The notes beneath the pieces are model-generated. The model searched no databases, was not told the DNA's origin, and saw nothing but the letters and a program-made list of their open reading frames with translations. Shown here piece by piece: positions 1 through 12,100 of a stretch of DNA of 64,000 bases. A program made the position numbers and the translations under genes. Positions within the stretch are counted from its first letter, which is position 1. Every line of letters begins with the position of its first letter. The DNA is from Plantago major. Taxonomy: Eukaryota; Streptophyta; Magnoliopsida; Lamiales; Plantaginaceae. The DNA is taken from NCBI GenBank assembly GCA_026545765.1, contig CM048839.1, positions 89,294,414 through 89,358,413 on the forward strand. The letters are read 5' to 3'.

Positions 1-3000
1 AGATTGTTAAAGGACTAGCTGAGCCAAAGGCCACAGTAGGATATGGTCTGAAGATATGCTACTTGCTGGAAAAGCTTGGCATTGAGCTCGAGAGACAATT
101 TGAAATAACAAGAACCTACTCTACAAGTATGAGTATACAAATCTGATTAAAAAGGTTACTGGGTCTCAAAAAGGTCCTAAGAAGAGAAAATCTGAAAAGA
201 TATCTGAAGAAAAGGTTGCGACCAAGAAGCCCAGAACTTCAAGAAAGAAGTCTGCTGGCAAATCAGAAGACACACCTAAAGAGGTTGTCAATTCTCAGAT
301 ATCTGCAAGCATGGCAGATGAACTCATCAATGCTGCAAAAGAGTTATCAACTACTGAACAAGTAAACTCAGCAAGACAAAGTGCTTTCAGAAATGTTGCG
401 ACTAATGCAGAAAGCCTTGCTGATGAACTCATAAATGCTGCCAAGAATGGTGAACAGCACCAAGCCCCATCTGCAGATACCGCAGGAATAATTGACCAAT
501 CAGTTCCCAATGCTGATGAGAGCTCTGACGATGAAGATGATGAACTAGTCATCTCTCAAGTCCTAAAAGGAACAAAGAGGGCTAAGGTTACTGAAAAAGT
601 AACTGGTGATAAGGTATTCGAAGAAGAACCTACACCACAGGTTGCTGAACCTATAGCAAAGGTTGTTGGTGCAAACACATCATCAGGGAATGACTCTCTT
701 GCACAACTTCACAAAGCCCTGATGAGTGGTATTTTAGTGCTGGCAGATGCTGATGGAAATGACACATCTAAGAATCTGGAAGAACACTCTACTGATCAAT
801 CTTCTGCTTCCAGACAACCACAAACACAACAGCCACAAGTGGTTGATGAAATGGTAAATGAACTCCATTTTGAATTACCGAATACAAGATGTCTTGAAGA
901 AAATCAGAATTGAAAGGTGTTCCCCAACTCAATGAGAGGGATCAAACTGAGACATCTACTCAGAATGATCAACCAGGGGAGGCAACTGAGTTGCAAACTC
1001 AGGAAAGGTGTGAAGTACCAGAAACTTCAAACAAAGAAACTGCATTGGGACAAGACGACCAATGTATAGAAAGGTCACAAGTTCCAGAGACCAATCAGCC
1101 TGAAACTGCTCAGGTAAATGACTGGTTTAACTCTTACCTTGTGAAAAATTTTATACTTATAAATCTTGTTACCTTATAAGAATTTCTTTGTTACAGGCTG
1201 AGTTAGAAACGCAGAAACAAGAGGAAGCTGAGAAGCTTACCTCAGATACTGAAAAAGAGGTTCCTTCAACCTCAACTCTTGAGAAATCTGAGCCTGTACC
1301 ACAGGTAAATGATTCTTAAAGAGAACTAATTTTTCAAGAAAATGTTTGTATGCTCATTCATGATAAATGTTTCTAACAGCTCCAATCGAGATGGAAGAAG
1401 ATAAGGCGAAATGCGAGACAAACCCGAAACCAACAAGGTTTCAAGAACTCATCACGAGCCTTCAAACTTGAAGGTATATGACAATCAAGTGATAAGTATT
1501 CTTCATCCCGGTTATCATTTATCTCTTCTAATAATCAATACTTTCTACTTACGTGCTACTTGAGTAGAAATGCAAGGGATAAAGTTGCAACTTCCTGCAT
1601 CAATGGAAATTGATGAAGCCCCTGAGGCAACATCACTCGAAAGAACACCAGAAACTGCACAAGTTTCCTAGAAAAATGAATCTGAGCTTCCTGATGAGGA
1701 AGTAAGTAGCTCAAATCAGAATTCATTAAAAACATATTTATGCATAGATTCTTTCAAACTATTTCCTAAGTATTGTATTTATCTCAGGTTCAAGAAAGAA
1801 AGGTTGATGAGGACCAGACCAAGTCTCCACCTCACAACAAGATATCCGAGACACCAATCGTCTCAGAGAACAAGTATCCGAGCGATGTTCATACTCGGGT
1901 AACTCGTAAACTAAACTACACTTCTACTCGAGATATCTACAAAAGTTTTGAAACTCACTCAAAACTCTTTCTTTCAGCTCAAACAGATGCAAAGCAGTTC
2001 CCATTGAAGAAACAAGGACCTACTTCACTTCTTCAAAGCTCACACCGCCAAAGCATATTCAATGCTTCAAGAAATGGCGAAGTTAAGGTGCTCGATCTCT
2101 CCGAAATATTGAGAATAATCGATCAACCAACCAGACGAGCACGAGCTCTTGACACGAAACGTATGTCCAAGCAATGTTCCCTGTAACAACATTCGCCATG
2201 ACTACTACTACAAGGACTTTTCCAGAAGTGGAGCATAGTTTGATACATGCCTTTGAGCAGGCGGATGGTCGACAAGATTACAGATGGCATTCAAGCCGCC
2301 CCGCCTTGCTCGCAATTCATACCTTCTGAACAAGAAGAAGTTAATGGGCAGAAGATCACTATCCTGGAAGTGATCAATCTTATATCTGAAGATGATGAGG
2401 AGGAAGAAATGGATGAAAATTACTTTGATGAACCTCCCACTGACCATCACCAAAAGGATGATAATGACAAAAGGGATGATGATAATGCCCCTGCACCAGG
2501 GACCGGAGGAATTTCATAGAAAAACATTGCCTCAACTGCTGAAAAGCAAACTGAGAAGACTTCACAGAAATCTCCGTCTTCATCACCTCAGAAATCTACT
2601 CAACCATCTTCTAACCAACACGCAGTTACTTCAGAACAAGTAGTTGAGCTCTCTGAGGAAATCAATCAGAAAATATTAAACACTCATACCAGAAGTGCTC
2701 AACTCAGACAACTGTTGGAAGAAGAACAACAGCTACATCTTCAACTGGAAGATCAAATAGCTCAATCCAGAGAAAAGCTTGATCAACTAGAAGATCAATA
2801 CCTCAAAGAAATCAATGCTTACTCTGCGGTTGAAGAACTAAAGGATGTTGTTAATGCTAAACGACGAATACTCGATACTGAACAAGTATCTGAAGTCAAG
2901 CATGATGCTAAGGCTGCATCATCTTCGAAAGAAGTACCATCCTCCTCCCAGAAAGGAATGAAACCAATCTATGAGATGGTTGCTGGACTTGATACGATTG

Positions 3001-4750
3001 ATGAAAATGTCCAAGAGGATGAAGATCACTGGGATAATCACTCAGATGATGAAGAAGACAAGACTTTGGCAGAGCACCGCCATGAACATTTAGCGGTTTC
3101 TCACTTGAAAAGAAAGTTGATTGCTCCTACAATCTTCAACAAACTGCCAAACGTCCACTCCCATGAATACATGAGCAGGTACCAAGTACTGGCTGCTCTG
3201 AATAAGGAGATGTCTTCACAGAACAAGGAAGTAATTGCCTCAGTCCCCTCTGAAATGAGAAAGTTCACTGAGCTCATCACTCAGAGAACTACTAGCATGG
3301 TCATTGCTCAGAAAGATCTGGGAATGATAAGGGACGATGATGTGTCTTTGGCTGAAAAAGCTTTTCAAGAGGCAAGTTACACTGCTGGAAAAGCAGATGC
3401 CATCCTAGGCCCATCAAGCGAGCTCACCGATAAGGACAATGGACTTATCAAGCAAAATCAGAACTCAAAGCCGAACTTGAAGTTGGTCAACGCCACAACT
3501 ATTTACAAGGGCATTTGACTCTCTCTGATTCCTTTATGAGACCGAGTCACAACAATGACTAAGGGAAAGAAAGTACAACTGGACCTCAAAGTCGGGAATG
3601 GGAAGAAGGAGATGAAAACAAGAAGAAATCTGAGTCAAAGTGCGGCTCGGAAAGGAAGAAAAACTTCCCAGCCACCACTCAAAATCAATGAACCCTCCTC
3701 AAGCCAAGTTGCTTCCCAGAGACCTACTGAAGGAACCAAAATGGTAACAAGGGCCATGGCACAGAAACCTCCAAGGAGTACCAAGGCTCCAACGAGAAGA
3801 CAAGTTAGAGGGATTGATGAATCTTCTGAAGAAGAAGAAGAAGGTCAAATCAAGTCCCAGGGCAATGAAGAAGGCTGCAAAGATCTCACAAGAATTGATC
3901 TTGATGAAGATGATGAAGAAACTGATGAAGATGAAGCTCCTCTTCACAGAAAAAGGAAACTTGAAAGCCTAACTGAGCCCATAGCTGCAAAGCCACAAGC
4001 AGCTAAAACACCCTCTGGAAATACCAAGTCTATCCAGGGTTGTAGTTCTTCAAGCAACAACCCCAAAGAGAATTCAAGACAGAAAATGAACAGACTGAGA
4101 GCTGAACAAAGACAAAGTCAACTTCCACTCAGGCCAGAAGAAGCCAAAATTGAGTATGGGAAGTATGCAATGATTCCTCTGTCTACAGGTGCATCAATCA
4201 GAAAAATGGCTATTGGATTCTGGAACTTAAGCATCTATTGGTAAATTCAAGATTTCCAGAACCAATCTTCAAACAGCTTATGGCATGGAGAAAGAATAAA
4301 CCTACCTTGATCAACACCAATCACATCAAAGCATGGTTGGATTTTGAAGTTGTCAAGAGAACTGAAGCCATGAAGAAGGACCTCTCTGATGATTGTCCAT
4401 ATGGAAAGCCAGATGATGTGCACAAGATTCTGAATATCACAGGAACAGGCACAAGACCAAGACTTGCTGTGGAACCCTATGAGTCGTTCTATCTGACAGA
4501 AGATCAATACAAGGGTGACATCAGATATCTGAAGATTATCTATGAATACTTCAAGCTTTCAGATATCGTAATAGAGCATGCACGGAAGTGGGGAAAGTAC
4601 CTGGGTCAAGCATTTTGCCAAGAAAAATCCTACCAAAACCTACAAAGAAGTCTGGATTTGCGGAGACACGTAGATGCTTGTCGAACTCTTCTATGATTAT
4701 TCTGATGACATCAAAAGGTTTGGAGATAGGAAATTTGCAGACTGATCCAT
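1..4750 (+). other. Accessory (non-pol) coding region of the LTR element
   Basis: This stretch holds several open segments, among them 311-913, 2715-3518, 3555-4244 and 4238-4696. The predicted products are rich in E, D, K, S, Q and P, with acidic runs, lysine/arginine-rich patches and a probable coiled coil near 2715-2880. No protease, reverse transcriptase, RNase H or integrase motif is present. The composition resembles the poorly conserved extra ORF (env-like or accessory) found downstream of pol in some plant LTR elements, but I recognise no named domain with certainty. Host-gene origin is possible but unlikely given the polypurine tract and LTR that follow at once. Confidence 0.5.
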
Positions 4751-5131
4751 AGAAATTTTGTTGAAGACTTGAAGATTGAAGACTTGAAGACTAGTTCTTT
4801 AGGATGTTTACTTGGAGCTTGGTTACTCCTGTTGTCCTAATTTACTATGTAGTTTTTGTATTTTTGCTGACTGAGCTGAACTGTATCCTGTATTAAAGTT
4901 ATCTGTAATCTTAAGTTGCGACTTATCTGAAGAACTTACTCTCAGATAGTATTCTATAAAAGATAACTTGTCAGCAAAGATCACACCTTGTGATTTGGTT
5001 GATGTCTACTTTCTGCACTTAATTATGTGATTTGAAAGATCTCAAGAAATGATTAAGTGGTGGATTGTTTCCTCATCCAGATTTGTAATAGGGAAGATAG
5101 TCATCGTTGACTGATCAAAATGGGGGAAATT

Positions 5132-6794
5132 TGTTAGATATTTTGTTAGAATATATGTTTAGATTTTGTTCGGCAACATGATGACTTATCTTAGTCTCAG
5201 AAAGGTGATTAGTACTCTTGGTTCACTTGAACATTGTAAAAGAGAAAACCCACTAAGTATGATAGTCTAGCTAATCTTGTATAGGATGTTAGGTCTCAAA
5301 ATGTAATTTTTATTTTATGAAGAGAAGACCAAGAAGAAGACATCCAAGCAGAAAGCTCAACAACTTTTGAAGATTTGAAGAAAACTACACAAGATTATCG
5401 AATCATATTCGATATCTTAGCCAGATATCTTAGACGTAAGCAGTTTCAAACAAACTGTGTCACAAGAGATATCTGAGAAATGAGATACATATCTGAAAAC
5501 AAGGAAAGTGTCCACAGATATCTATTCTCAGATACCTTGAGCATTAACCACGTTTCTGAAAGAGAAACATATATTGCAAACAAAGTTGTTTCAATAAATA
5601 CAAGTAGTATCTGAAGAATGAAGATAAGGATGTGCAAAGAATCAGACAACAAGTCTAGTCTCTGATACAAAGCATAGTTTCGTTGACACTACAGGACAAA
5701 AAGTATAGTACAAAGCATTTAATGCACGGACAGAGATGTCTGAGTAAAAGCAACGGAAACTTCTGAGAAGAAGACAAAACCTGCTACAGTACTATACACA
5801 CAGATATCGATAGTTCGAATTTGAGCCTAACGGATACTATTCAAACGGTACTCAAATCCATCTATAAATATCAACACTTAGACAGCTTGAGAGACACACA
5901 TTGCATACGCTGAAACATAGAACTCTGAACATCCTACTCTCTCAAAGCAACCTACTTATTATCAAAGCTTTCTGTTGCGACTAAAGCTTGTGATCTTGAG
6001 TAAACACTGAAGTTCTAAGTGTCCTGATCCTAAACAAGCAAAGCTATCTGTGAAGGAGTTGAATCAAAGGATCAACTATCTGAGATTCATTCTCTTGAAC
6101 AGATATCATAAGACTTGGGTCAGTAAAATCGAATTAGATACCATACGCTGTAAAGTATATTAAGTAACTTCGTTCACAGAGCTATCTGAATAACTGAAAA
6201 GTTATTAAGACGCTCATCTGACAACTCAAACCGAAACCAACACCAAAACCGACGTGGAGTACAGGAAGTACTTAGTTTGAAAAATCAGGGAATAACTCCA
6301 AGGTTACCGGAGTATAGGAAGTACTTGATTTGGGAAACTAAGGAATAACTCCAAAGTTTTTGAGTATAAGAAGTACTTAGCTTGGGAAGCTAGGGAACAA
6401 CTCAAAGGTTCGTATATAAGTACTTGGTCAAGAAGCTAGGGAACAACTCAGGGGGAACATTTGGTTGGGAACCAATTGTTCAGAATCTTAGAATAGGATT
6501 TTTGTAAGGTTATCTCAATTATCTGTTCTAGTGAATTCTAGGTCTCTGATAGAACGAAGTGGATTAGTTAGAGGATTACGCCACCTCCAGATACCACTAT
6601 ACTTGCCGTGTCATTTACATTTCTGTATTTATACTTCAGCAACACACACACACTTATTAACTGTTTCTACACTTATCTTTATTAAGTCTTCCGCACTCTG
6701 ATTCTAAGTATCAGATATCCATTCAGATATCTGAGAAACATTTGTTATCGACAAAAGTTTTAAAAGACTATTCCCCCAGTTATCTGGACCAACA
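5132..6794 (+). repeat. 3' LTR of the left-edge retrotransposon
   Basis: It begins TGTTAGATATTTTG just after the polypurine tract and most plausibly ends at CCAACA (6789-6794), giving TG...CA ends and about 1.66 kb. It contains many copies of the palindromic word AGATATCT and, toward its 3' side, a tandem repeat (6250-6455). The right end is set only by the TG...CA rule because the sister LTR is outside the window, so it may be off. Confidence 0.65.
6250..6455 (+). repeat. Tandem repeat inside the LTR, about 4 units of about 52 bp
   Basis: Four successive diverged units can be aligned. Each carries GAGTATA-GAAGTACTT, then GGGAAnCTAnGGAA and AACTC(C)AA-GG. The first three units start near 6257, 6310 and 6361; the fourth is shorter. 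Confidence 0.75.
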
Positions 6795-7129
6795 CCTACT
6801 TTATTCAACCTCTTTCCTACTGTATTCACTTTGATCTTAAAAGTTCTGTCCGGGCGGGTAAATAAATTTGGGATGGCCTGATTGTTATAACTTATGTGAA
6901 AAATGGAAATGATGGATTAGGTTAGGAAATATTATACTCCATATATAAAATAATAAAATTATTATAGATATAATTTGTTCACGAACAGTTCGCGAACTAC
7001 CAAACAATAAATTATATGTTCGTTTATTAACGAACATGTTCGCGAACTGTTCGGTTAGGTCAAACACGAACTGAGCGTTAACTGAAATTTTTAGTGAAAT
7101 TTTTAGGAACGTTCGTTTTATTTACACCC
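6795..7129. other. Intergenic, with a GTTCGCGAAC palindrome cluster
   Basis: No gene is seen. Between about 6975 and 7065 the word GTTCGCGAAC or close variants (GAACAGTTCGCGAACT, GAACATGTTCGCGAACTG) occurs on both sides of an A+T-rich centre, forming a small inverted repeat. This may be the terminus of an old transposon, but I cannot set its ends. Confidence 0.4.
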
Positions 7130-7360
7130 CTAATTTTGGGTGTCCCAAAAAAAACTTCCTATTTTCATTTTTAGCAATCATCCATCCAACTTTAACATTA
7201 AATATACTCAAAAGTAAACCCACTCACATTATTTTATCCAACTTCCAACTTTAAAAATCAATTTGAGGGACCCAATAGTACTATTTTATGCAAAAGTAAT
7301 ATATACCTTATTTTTCCCACCTAAAAATTAAACGGAAAGCTATTCCCGGGACGGAGTAGT
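7130..7360. mobile_element. Diverged Stowaway-type MITE
   Basis: The right end reads TTCCCGGGACGGAGTAG, a decayed form of the GGGACGGAGGGAGTA terminus of plant Stowaway-like MITEs. The left side has the matching GTCCCAAAAAAAACTTCC. The ends are eroded, so boundaries are approximate. Confidence 0.5.
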
Positions 7361-7559
7361 TTATATGGGATTCCATATCGACAGTGACGTGTGTATTTCG
7401 CCAAGCTCTAAGCTGACATCACCTTGAATGTTGATTTTGGGTTTACAATTAGATTTTAAACAAAGTTAGTAAAAAATTGGAAAAAAACTCCGTTTATGTT
7501 TATGTCTTTGAATTTTATAATTTCCTTTTCTCAAAATTTTATTACAAAGTCTTAGAAAA

Positions 7560-7760
7560 GACGTGTATTAATGAAAAATCTGAGAGACGAATTGATGTTC
7601 ATAATTATATGTATAATATTTTAAACAATACCAATAATGTTTATGAGTGAACATTTTATATCGTCTTTCATGTATGTGTATATCACCGATATTCTTAGTA
7701 AAACCTTTAATGTTTTGTTATAACTGTAATGTTTGTCCGTCTCTTTTAGTCTCTCCATAA
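7560..7760. repeat. Dispersed repeat, copy 1 (sister near 59.9 kb)
   Basis: About 200 bp align with 59884-60085. Shared landmarks are GTGTATTA, GACG(A/G)ATTGATnTTC, TTTTAAACAAT, CACCGATATTCTTA and TGTAATGTTnGTC. No coding potential is seen and the class is unknown. Related GGTCTCTC-containing scraps occur near 37.4 and 43.9 kb. Confidence 0.55.
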
Positions 7761-7881
7761 GACAAAGAGACTTACTCAATTTTTTTACACAAAGTATCAT
7801 GAGAGACGGTCTTTAGATAACTTATGTAGAGACGACCTATATTATCAATAAAACCATCCATATTATTAATTAAAACGTCTA

Positions 7882-8085
7882 CTCCCTCTGTTCCATGCCA
7901 GTTGTCCAGTTTGCACTAATTCGCGGTCAACAAAATTGAATTTTGACCACGAATAATTCTCAAACGGTAATAGTTTTCATTATATAGATTTTACTATCAC
8001 CGTTTGAGAATTATTCGTGGTCAAAGTTCAATTTTGTTGATCGCGAATTAGTGTAAACTGGACAACTGGCATGGGACGGAGGGAG
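7882..8085. mobile_element. Stowaway-type MITE, near-perfect hairpin
   Basis: The element starts CTCCCTCTGTTCCATGCC and ends GGCATGGGACGGAGGGAG, with TA on both sides (7880-7881 and 8086-8087) as the target duplication. The two halves are nearly complete inverted repeats meeting in an A+T-rich centre around 7975, so single-stranded DNA or RNA would fold into a hairpin of about 95 bp. It is non-coding. It lies about 170 bp upstream of the POP5 TATA-like box. Confidence 0.9.
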
Positions 8086-8255
8086 TATGTTGTTAACGAA
8101 ATAAGTCTTGTTATAATATGATAAAAACATCAATGTTGAGAACATGTGTGTTTTGATTAATAACATCGATAATTTTCTTGATAATCAGAGTCGCCTATGT
8201 ATGAAAGCTTATGTAGGCGCCTATCTCGTGATATTTTTTTTTTTAAGTGTAATTC

Positions 8256-8263
8256 TATAAAAA
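8256..8263 (+). promoter_or_regulatory. TATA-like box of POP5
   Basis: TATAAAAA lies about 25-30 bp before the apparent start of the non-coding first exon near 8281. The assignment rests on position and consensus only. Confidence 0.4.
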
Positions 8264-8280
8264 GAAAAACTTTAAAAAAG

Positions 8281-9535
8281 CCGGAATAGGAAACGCAACA
8301 CAAGACGGCCTCCGACTCCATCACCACACCACCAGTGACCGCCTCAAATCGAGCGTCTGAGAGTCTTCTCCATCAACACGGATATCTCCGCCAAGCTCCG
8401 CCCGCCCTAAGGTAATGTTTTAATCTATGTATACTAGTAGTCCGTACTGCAGTAAGTTTTATTGAGTTTTGAGGTCTATTGGTTCATGGAGAATTAGACA
8501 CTAACAGCTGCTATAATCTGCCCCCCTCTCGTTTAGTTAGGTTAGGTTAGGTCACATCACAATACTCAATCGATTCAATCATGAATCATTACCCGGCTCT
8601 GCTCGCGATTAGATTAGTCCTTTCTTTTCTTTGATTAACTCGTCTTCTTCTAATCTTCTTCTTCTTCCGCTGCTCTACTAGGTAATATGCTGCTAATATC
8701 CATTTAATTCCTTTTCTACGACCTCACTCACCTTCAAGTGTTCAACTCCCCCTTTTCATTTGATTCAGCAATTGAGCTTTTCTTTATTGTGTAGTATTCA
8801 TTCAAGCCTTCATTAGACACTACTGCTACTTGTTTCTTCGGTATCTGGCTGTATGTGTTTATTCAAACAACTATCTATTCATTCTTCACTTCACCTCAAC
8901 CTTTCATCTCTTATTATTATTCACTTAATACAAGAGAGATTGAGCGATTTACTTCATTCTGCTATTTGTTGCGTCCCCGTTTATTTCGTAAGTTGTTTCT
9001 TTCCCCCCTTTTTTAAAGCTTCTAATCAGAATCACTCTACTAGGAACTTTCGTTTATTTTTTGTGAATTTTAGCTCCAACCTAATAATTAGCTAGCGTCC
9101 ATTTATTCTTTATGTTTTGGAGTGAATCTTTTGTTCTTGGACAGTCTGTAGATGATATATGAATTTGATGCTTTTGATTATTCATCCCCCCGTTTTGAGC
9201 CTCTTGATTTTAGTAAACCCGATGATGAATGTCGATGTAATGCAAGTGCCGTATGACACTAGACCACGGGTGTCTGATTTGATTCCAAGCATTTTCTGAG
9301 GGTTAATTCTAATCTTTGCTTATTTTGGTTCAAATGCTTTTCATACTTTCATTTACATTCTTCCATCTTTCTGCATATCCCAATTATTGTAGTTTGAATG
9401 TGATTCTAACACTTCACTTCATCTGATTGGTTGGATACTTAAATCGATCTCTAACCCAAGATTTACATAATGTGTCTGTATACATGATATTAAAAATTTG
9501 GTTGAATTGCGCTTTGTAGGCAAACCTGATACATC
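8281..9535 (+). other. POP5 5' leader exon and leader intron
   Basis: A G+C-richer stretch at about 8281-8411 ends CCCTAAG/GTAATG, a good splice donor. The only acceptor placed well for the start codon is TTTGTAG/GC at 9519/9520, 16 bp before the ATG. The intervening intron of about 1.1 kb (8412-9519) is T-rich with pyrimidine tracts and has no coding content. Introns in 5' leaders are common in plant housekeeping genes. The exact transcription start is inferred. Confidence 0.55.
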
Positions 9536-11403
9536 ATGGTTGGATTTCGAAATAGATACATGGTTATGGAGGTTTTCCTTGACCCTAACAAAGATCTCTC
9601 GACTGATGAACCTATCATACTTACCCAATTCAACTTATCCAAGGCCATAAAAGATAGCATACTCACAAACTTAGGCGAATGTGGCCTAGCCTCGTCGCAA
9701 AATTCATTTCAAGGTGAGATTATGCAGTTCAATGATTTAACCTTGTATATCCTGTTCCGCTTCTTTTGGTCAGTTCACAACATTTTATTGTGGCAATGAG
9801 AATGATGTGGTATTATGCATGATCAATCTCTGAGATGGTTTGTTTATGTTCTGTAGTGAAGTATGTGAATCCAATCACTAAAGTCTGCATCTTTAGAACC
9901 TCAAGAGGGGACTATCAGATGGTCTGGGCTGCGATTACCATGGTTAAGAGCATAGGAAGCTGTCCTGTGGTTTTCAATCTACTTGATCTGAGTGGTGAGC
10001 TCTTTAATCGCCTAACTTTCTAATTCCTTTAGAGTATAAAGTATTCATCACCAATTAATGTTTGATTTTTTAATCTAAGAGGTTTAGGCCAATATCAGTC
10101 ACTGTACTGATTAGTGGACCGGAATTAGTAACTATTGCTGATGCTGAAGGAGTTTTAATTGACTGTGTAACATAAGTGGCTACTCTTGAATTTCTATTGT
10201 TCATTGTGTGTAAAAGATTCACAGCCAACAGCTTGATTGTGTCTGCTTTTTATTATAACCTGTGAATCGGCTAAATGTAGGGTTCGAAAGAATCTTTCAA
10301 GCCTGTCAGTACAATGTATCTGTCAACTGTCATGCATGCTCCGGATATAGTAAATAGAGACTGCTATAGTCACTACAGTGAATAGCATGGCAAAGCCATG
10401 CTTAATATCTACGATTTCTATGGTGCAGGTGGTTTTGAATATGCTATACCGCAGTGTTGTTGATAGCGGCGCGATCGCACCGCAGAACCATGTGCCCGCT
10501 ACAGGGCAGTAGTATCGCGGGCTGTCGCGCCTGCAACAGCCCACTATCGTGGGAACGCTTCGCGGTATCGCGCCCGCGATGCGTTTTAGTGAATTTTTTT
10601 TATGGGTTTTATAGAATGATTTCCTTGATTGTGCTTGCTTTAGACTATTTATGAGTAATGTTATGATACTATGAGTAATATATGACCTACCAAGTATTTA
10701 TATGTTTGTTCTATAAAATTTGCGTTTTTTTTTTTACTTCACTGACCGCGACCGCGATCCGCGATCCCGGTTTTTTGGGCCTGGTGCGACACGTCACGAT
10801 ACGCGATTCACAACACTGCTATACCGGATAGCATCCAAGTATGAAATGCTTGATTTCTGAATTCAAGTATTAAAAAAAGTAAAGCCTTTGATAAACTCAC
10901 AACTCATAAGCACAGATGTCCTAGCTAATAGATAGACCACAAACCTTCGTTCTGCGAGTTAAAAAATTTGAAGAACTTAGTTTAGCTAGTTGCTACCCTT
11001 GAAACTCTATATTTTCACTTTCGTAAACTACTTAAAGTATTTTCATGCGTGTGTACTTATTTTTGGATTCTAATTGCCAAAGTGGCTCAACTATCATGAT
11101 GTATTTCAATTTCACATGTTTCCATACTGAAAAAATGGTGTCCTATCTAGTTGTTGCTACATAACATCGTGATCCTATTTGCAATCCATTGTTTCTGGTA
11201 TTTTGTCTTTTTTAGTATCTATGAATTTTATTGATTGCATGTTCATCTCTTCAGGGAGCATCAAGGCCTGCAAAAATACTGCTTTGAAGTGTGATGAGTT
11301 GAAATTTGAACAATATAAATTAACAGTCAAGGACCGCCTCACAGCTGATTCCCAGAAACACATGGAAAACTGCCTTGAGAAGATCAGAGTCTTGGAGCAC
11401 TAA
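9536..11403 (+). CDS. POP5: RNase P/MRP protein subunit POP5, three coding exons
   Basis: Coding exons are 9536-9713, 9857-9994 and 11255-11403. The junctions are Q-G/GTGAGA, TAG/TG, GTG/GTGAGC and CAG/GG, all keeping phase, and they give 154 residues, the usual size for plant POP5. The product starts MVGFRNRYMVMEVFLDPNKD and continues with the conserved block VKYVNPITKVCIFRTSRGDYQ, then MVWAAITMVKSIG, FNLLDLSGSIKACKNTAL and a C-terminal EKIRVLEH. This is the Rpp14/Pop5 fold. POP5 is a protein subunit of nuclear RNase P (tRNA 5' maturation) and RNase MRP (rRNA processing). The first methionine is the right one because MVxF(K/R)xRY is the family's N-terminus. The last intron (9995-11254) hosts a hAT MITE. 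The frame is intact. Confidence 0.93.
10452..10818. mobile_element. hAT-type MITE in the last POP5 intron
   Basis: The 367-bp element has imperfect terminal inverted repeats, CAGTGTTGTTGATAGCG at the left and CGCGATTCACAACACTG at the right. It is flanked by a perfect 8-bp duplication, CTATACCG (10444-10451 and 10819-10826). CAGTGTTG-type ends and 8-bp duplications are hallmarks of hAT elements. The subterminal parts are rich in GCGATCGCG-like words and the centre is A+T-rich. There is no transposase. Confidence 0.9.
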
Positions 11404-12100
11404 CATTTATTTTATTTCCTTTCCTGAAGATATAAGGTCTGTTTACTTCTTCCTCTTTTATGATGTCTTACGAACTTCCTATCTGGTACCTCACCTACCC
11501 ATCGTGATCAATTTGATTGCTTGCTTTTGTACCCTCGAGTGATTTGCCTATGGATAGTGAACAAAAATATCTTAGCTCTTTAATTGCCATGAGAAAGCAT
11601 GTAAGCTCATTGTACAGAACTTCAGATCCAATTGTCCTGGTACAGTGGTACTTAATGGAATATGTCGATAAAACCCTTAGCCATGCTGTCTGTGTTTAAA
11701 GCTGTCCATAGGGGTCATGTATAAGAGAATAAGGATCCAAGTGTACTATATTATTCGCTTGATGGCACTTTAACCAAATCCTGATAAATTTTACAGGATG
11801 GAGGTACTGTAATGTAGCAACAATATTCGCCATATCACCAATGGAAAAAAAAAAAAAATTGGAGAATAGGCATTGCATCGTACCAAATTTGTGCCCGTAC
11901 CTGGGTTCTGTAATGGAAAAGTATGATCCAACTTTCAGTAAATTGACATATAGATTGGACCTTGGTTGTGTTCACCCTGCACCCGTTGTTTTTCAAACTA
12001 GTGAACACAGCGAAGACATTTCAGTAAGTTTCGGAAGGTGTGGGATGCATGAACAGGGGGAACACAAATTGATACATACATAAAATTGTTTGATAAAATA
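11404..12100 (+). other. POP5 3' untranslated and downstream sequence
   Basis: No further coding region is seen. The T-rich stretch after the stop codon probably holds the 3' end of the transcript. A 20-bp word, GGAGAATAGGC(A/G)TTGCATC, near 11863 recurs at about 13061 on the other side of the Emigrant-type insertion. Confidence 0.4.

Larger units (their letters stand above)
1..6794 (+). mobile_element. 3' part of a large LTR retrotransposon (family uncertain)
   Basis: A long charged coding region is followed by a polypurine tract (5117-5131, G-run inside A-rich sequence) and directly by a long repeat that starts TGTTAG and ends CCAACA, the normal order at the 3' end of an LTR element. The 5' LTR, gag and pol lie left of the window, so target-site duplication and LTR divergence (age) cannot be read. 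Large plant elements with an extra coding region between pol and the 3' LTR include SIRE/Maximus (copia) and the Tat/Ogre and Athila groups (Ty3); I cannot decide between them without pol. It is treated as a fossil; what is visible looks broken or only partly open. Confidence 0.75.
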
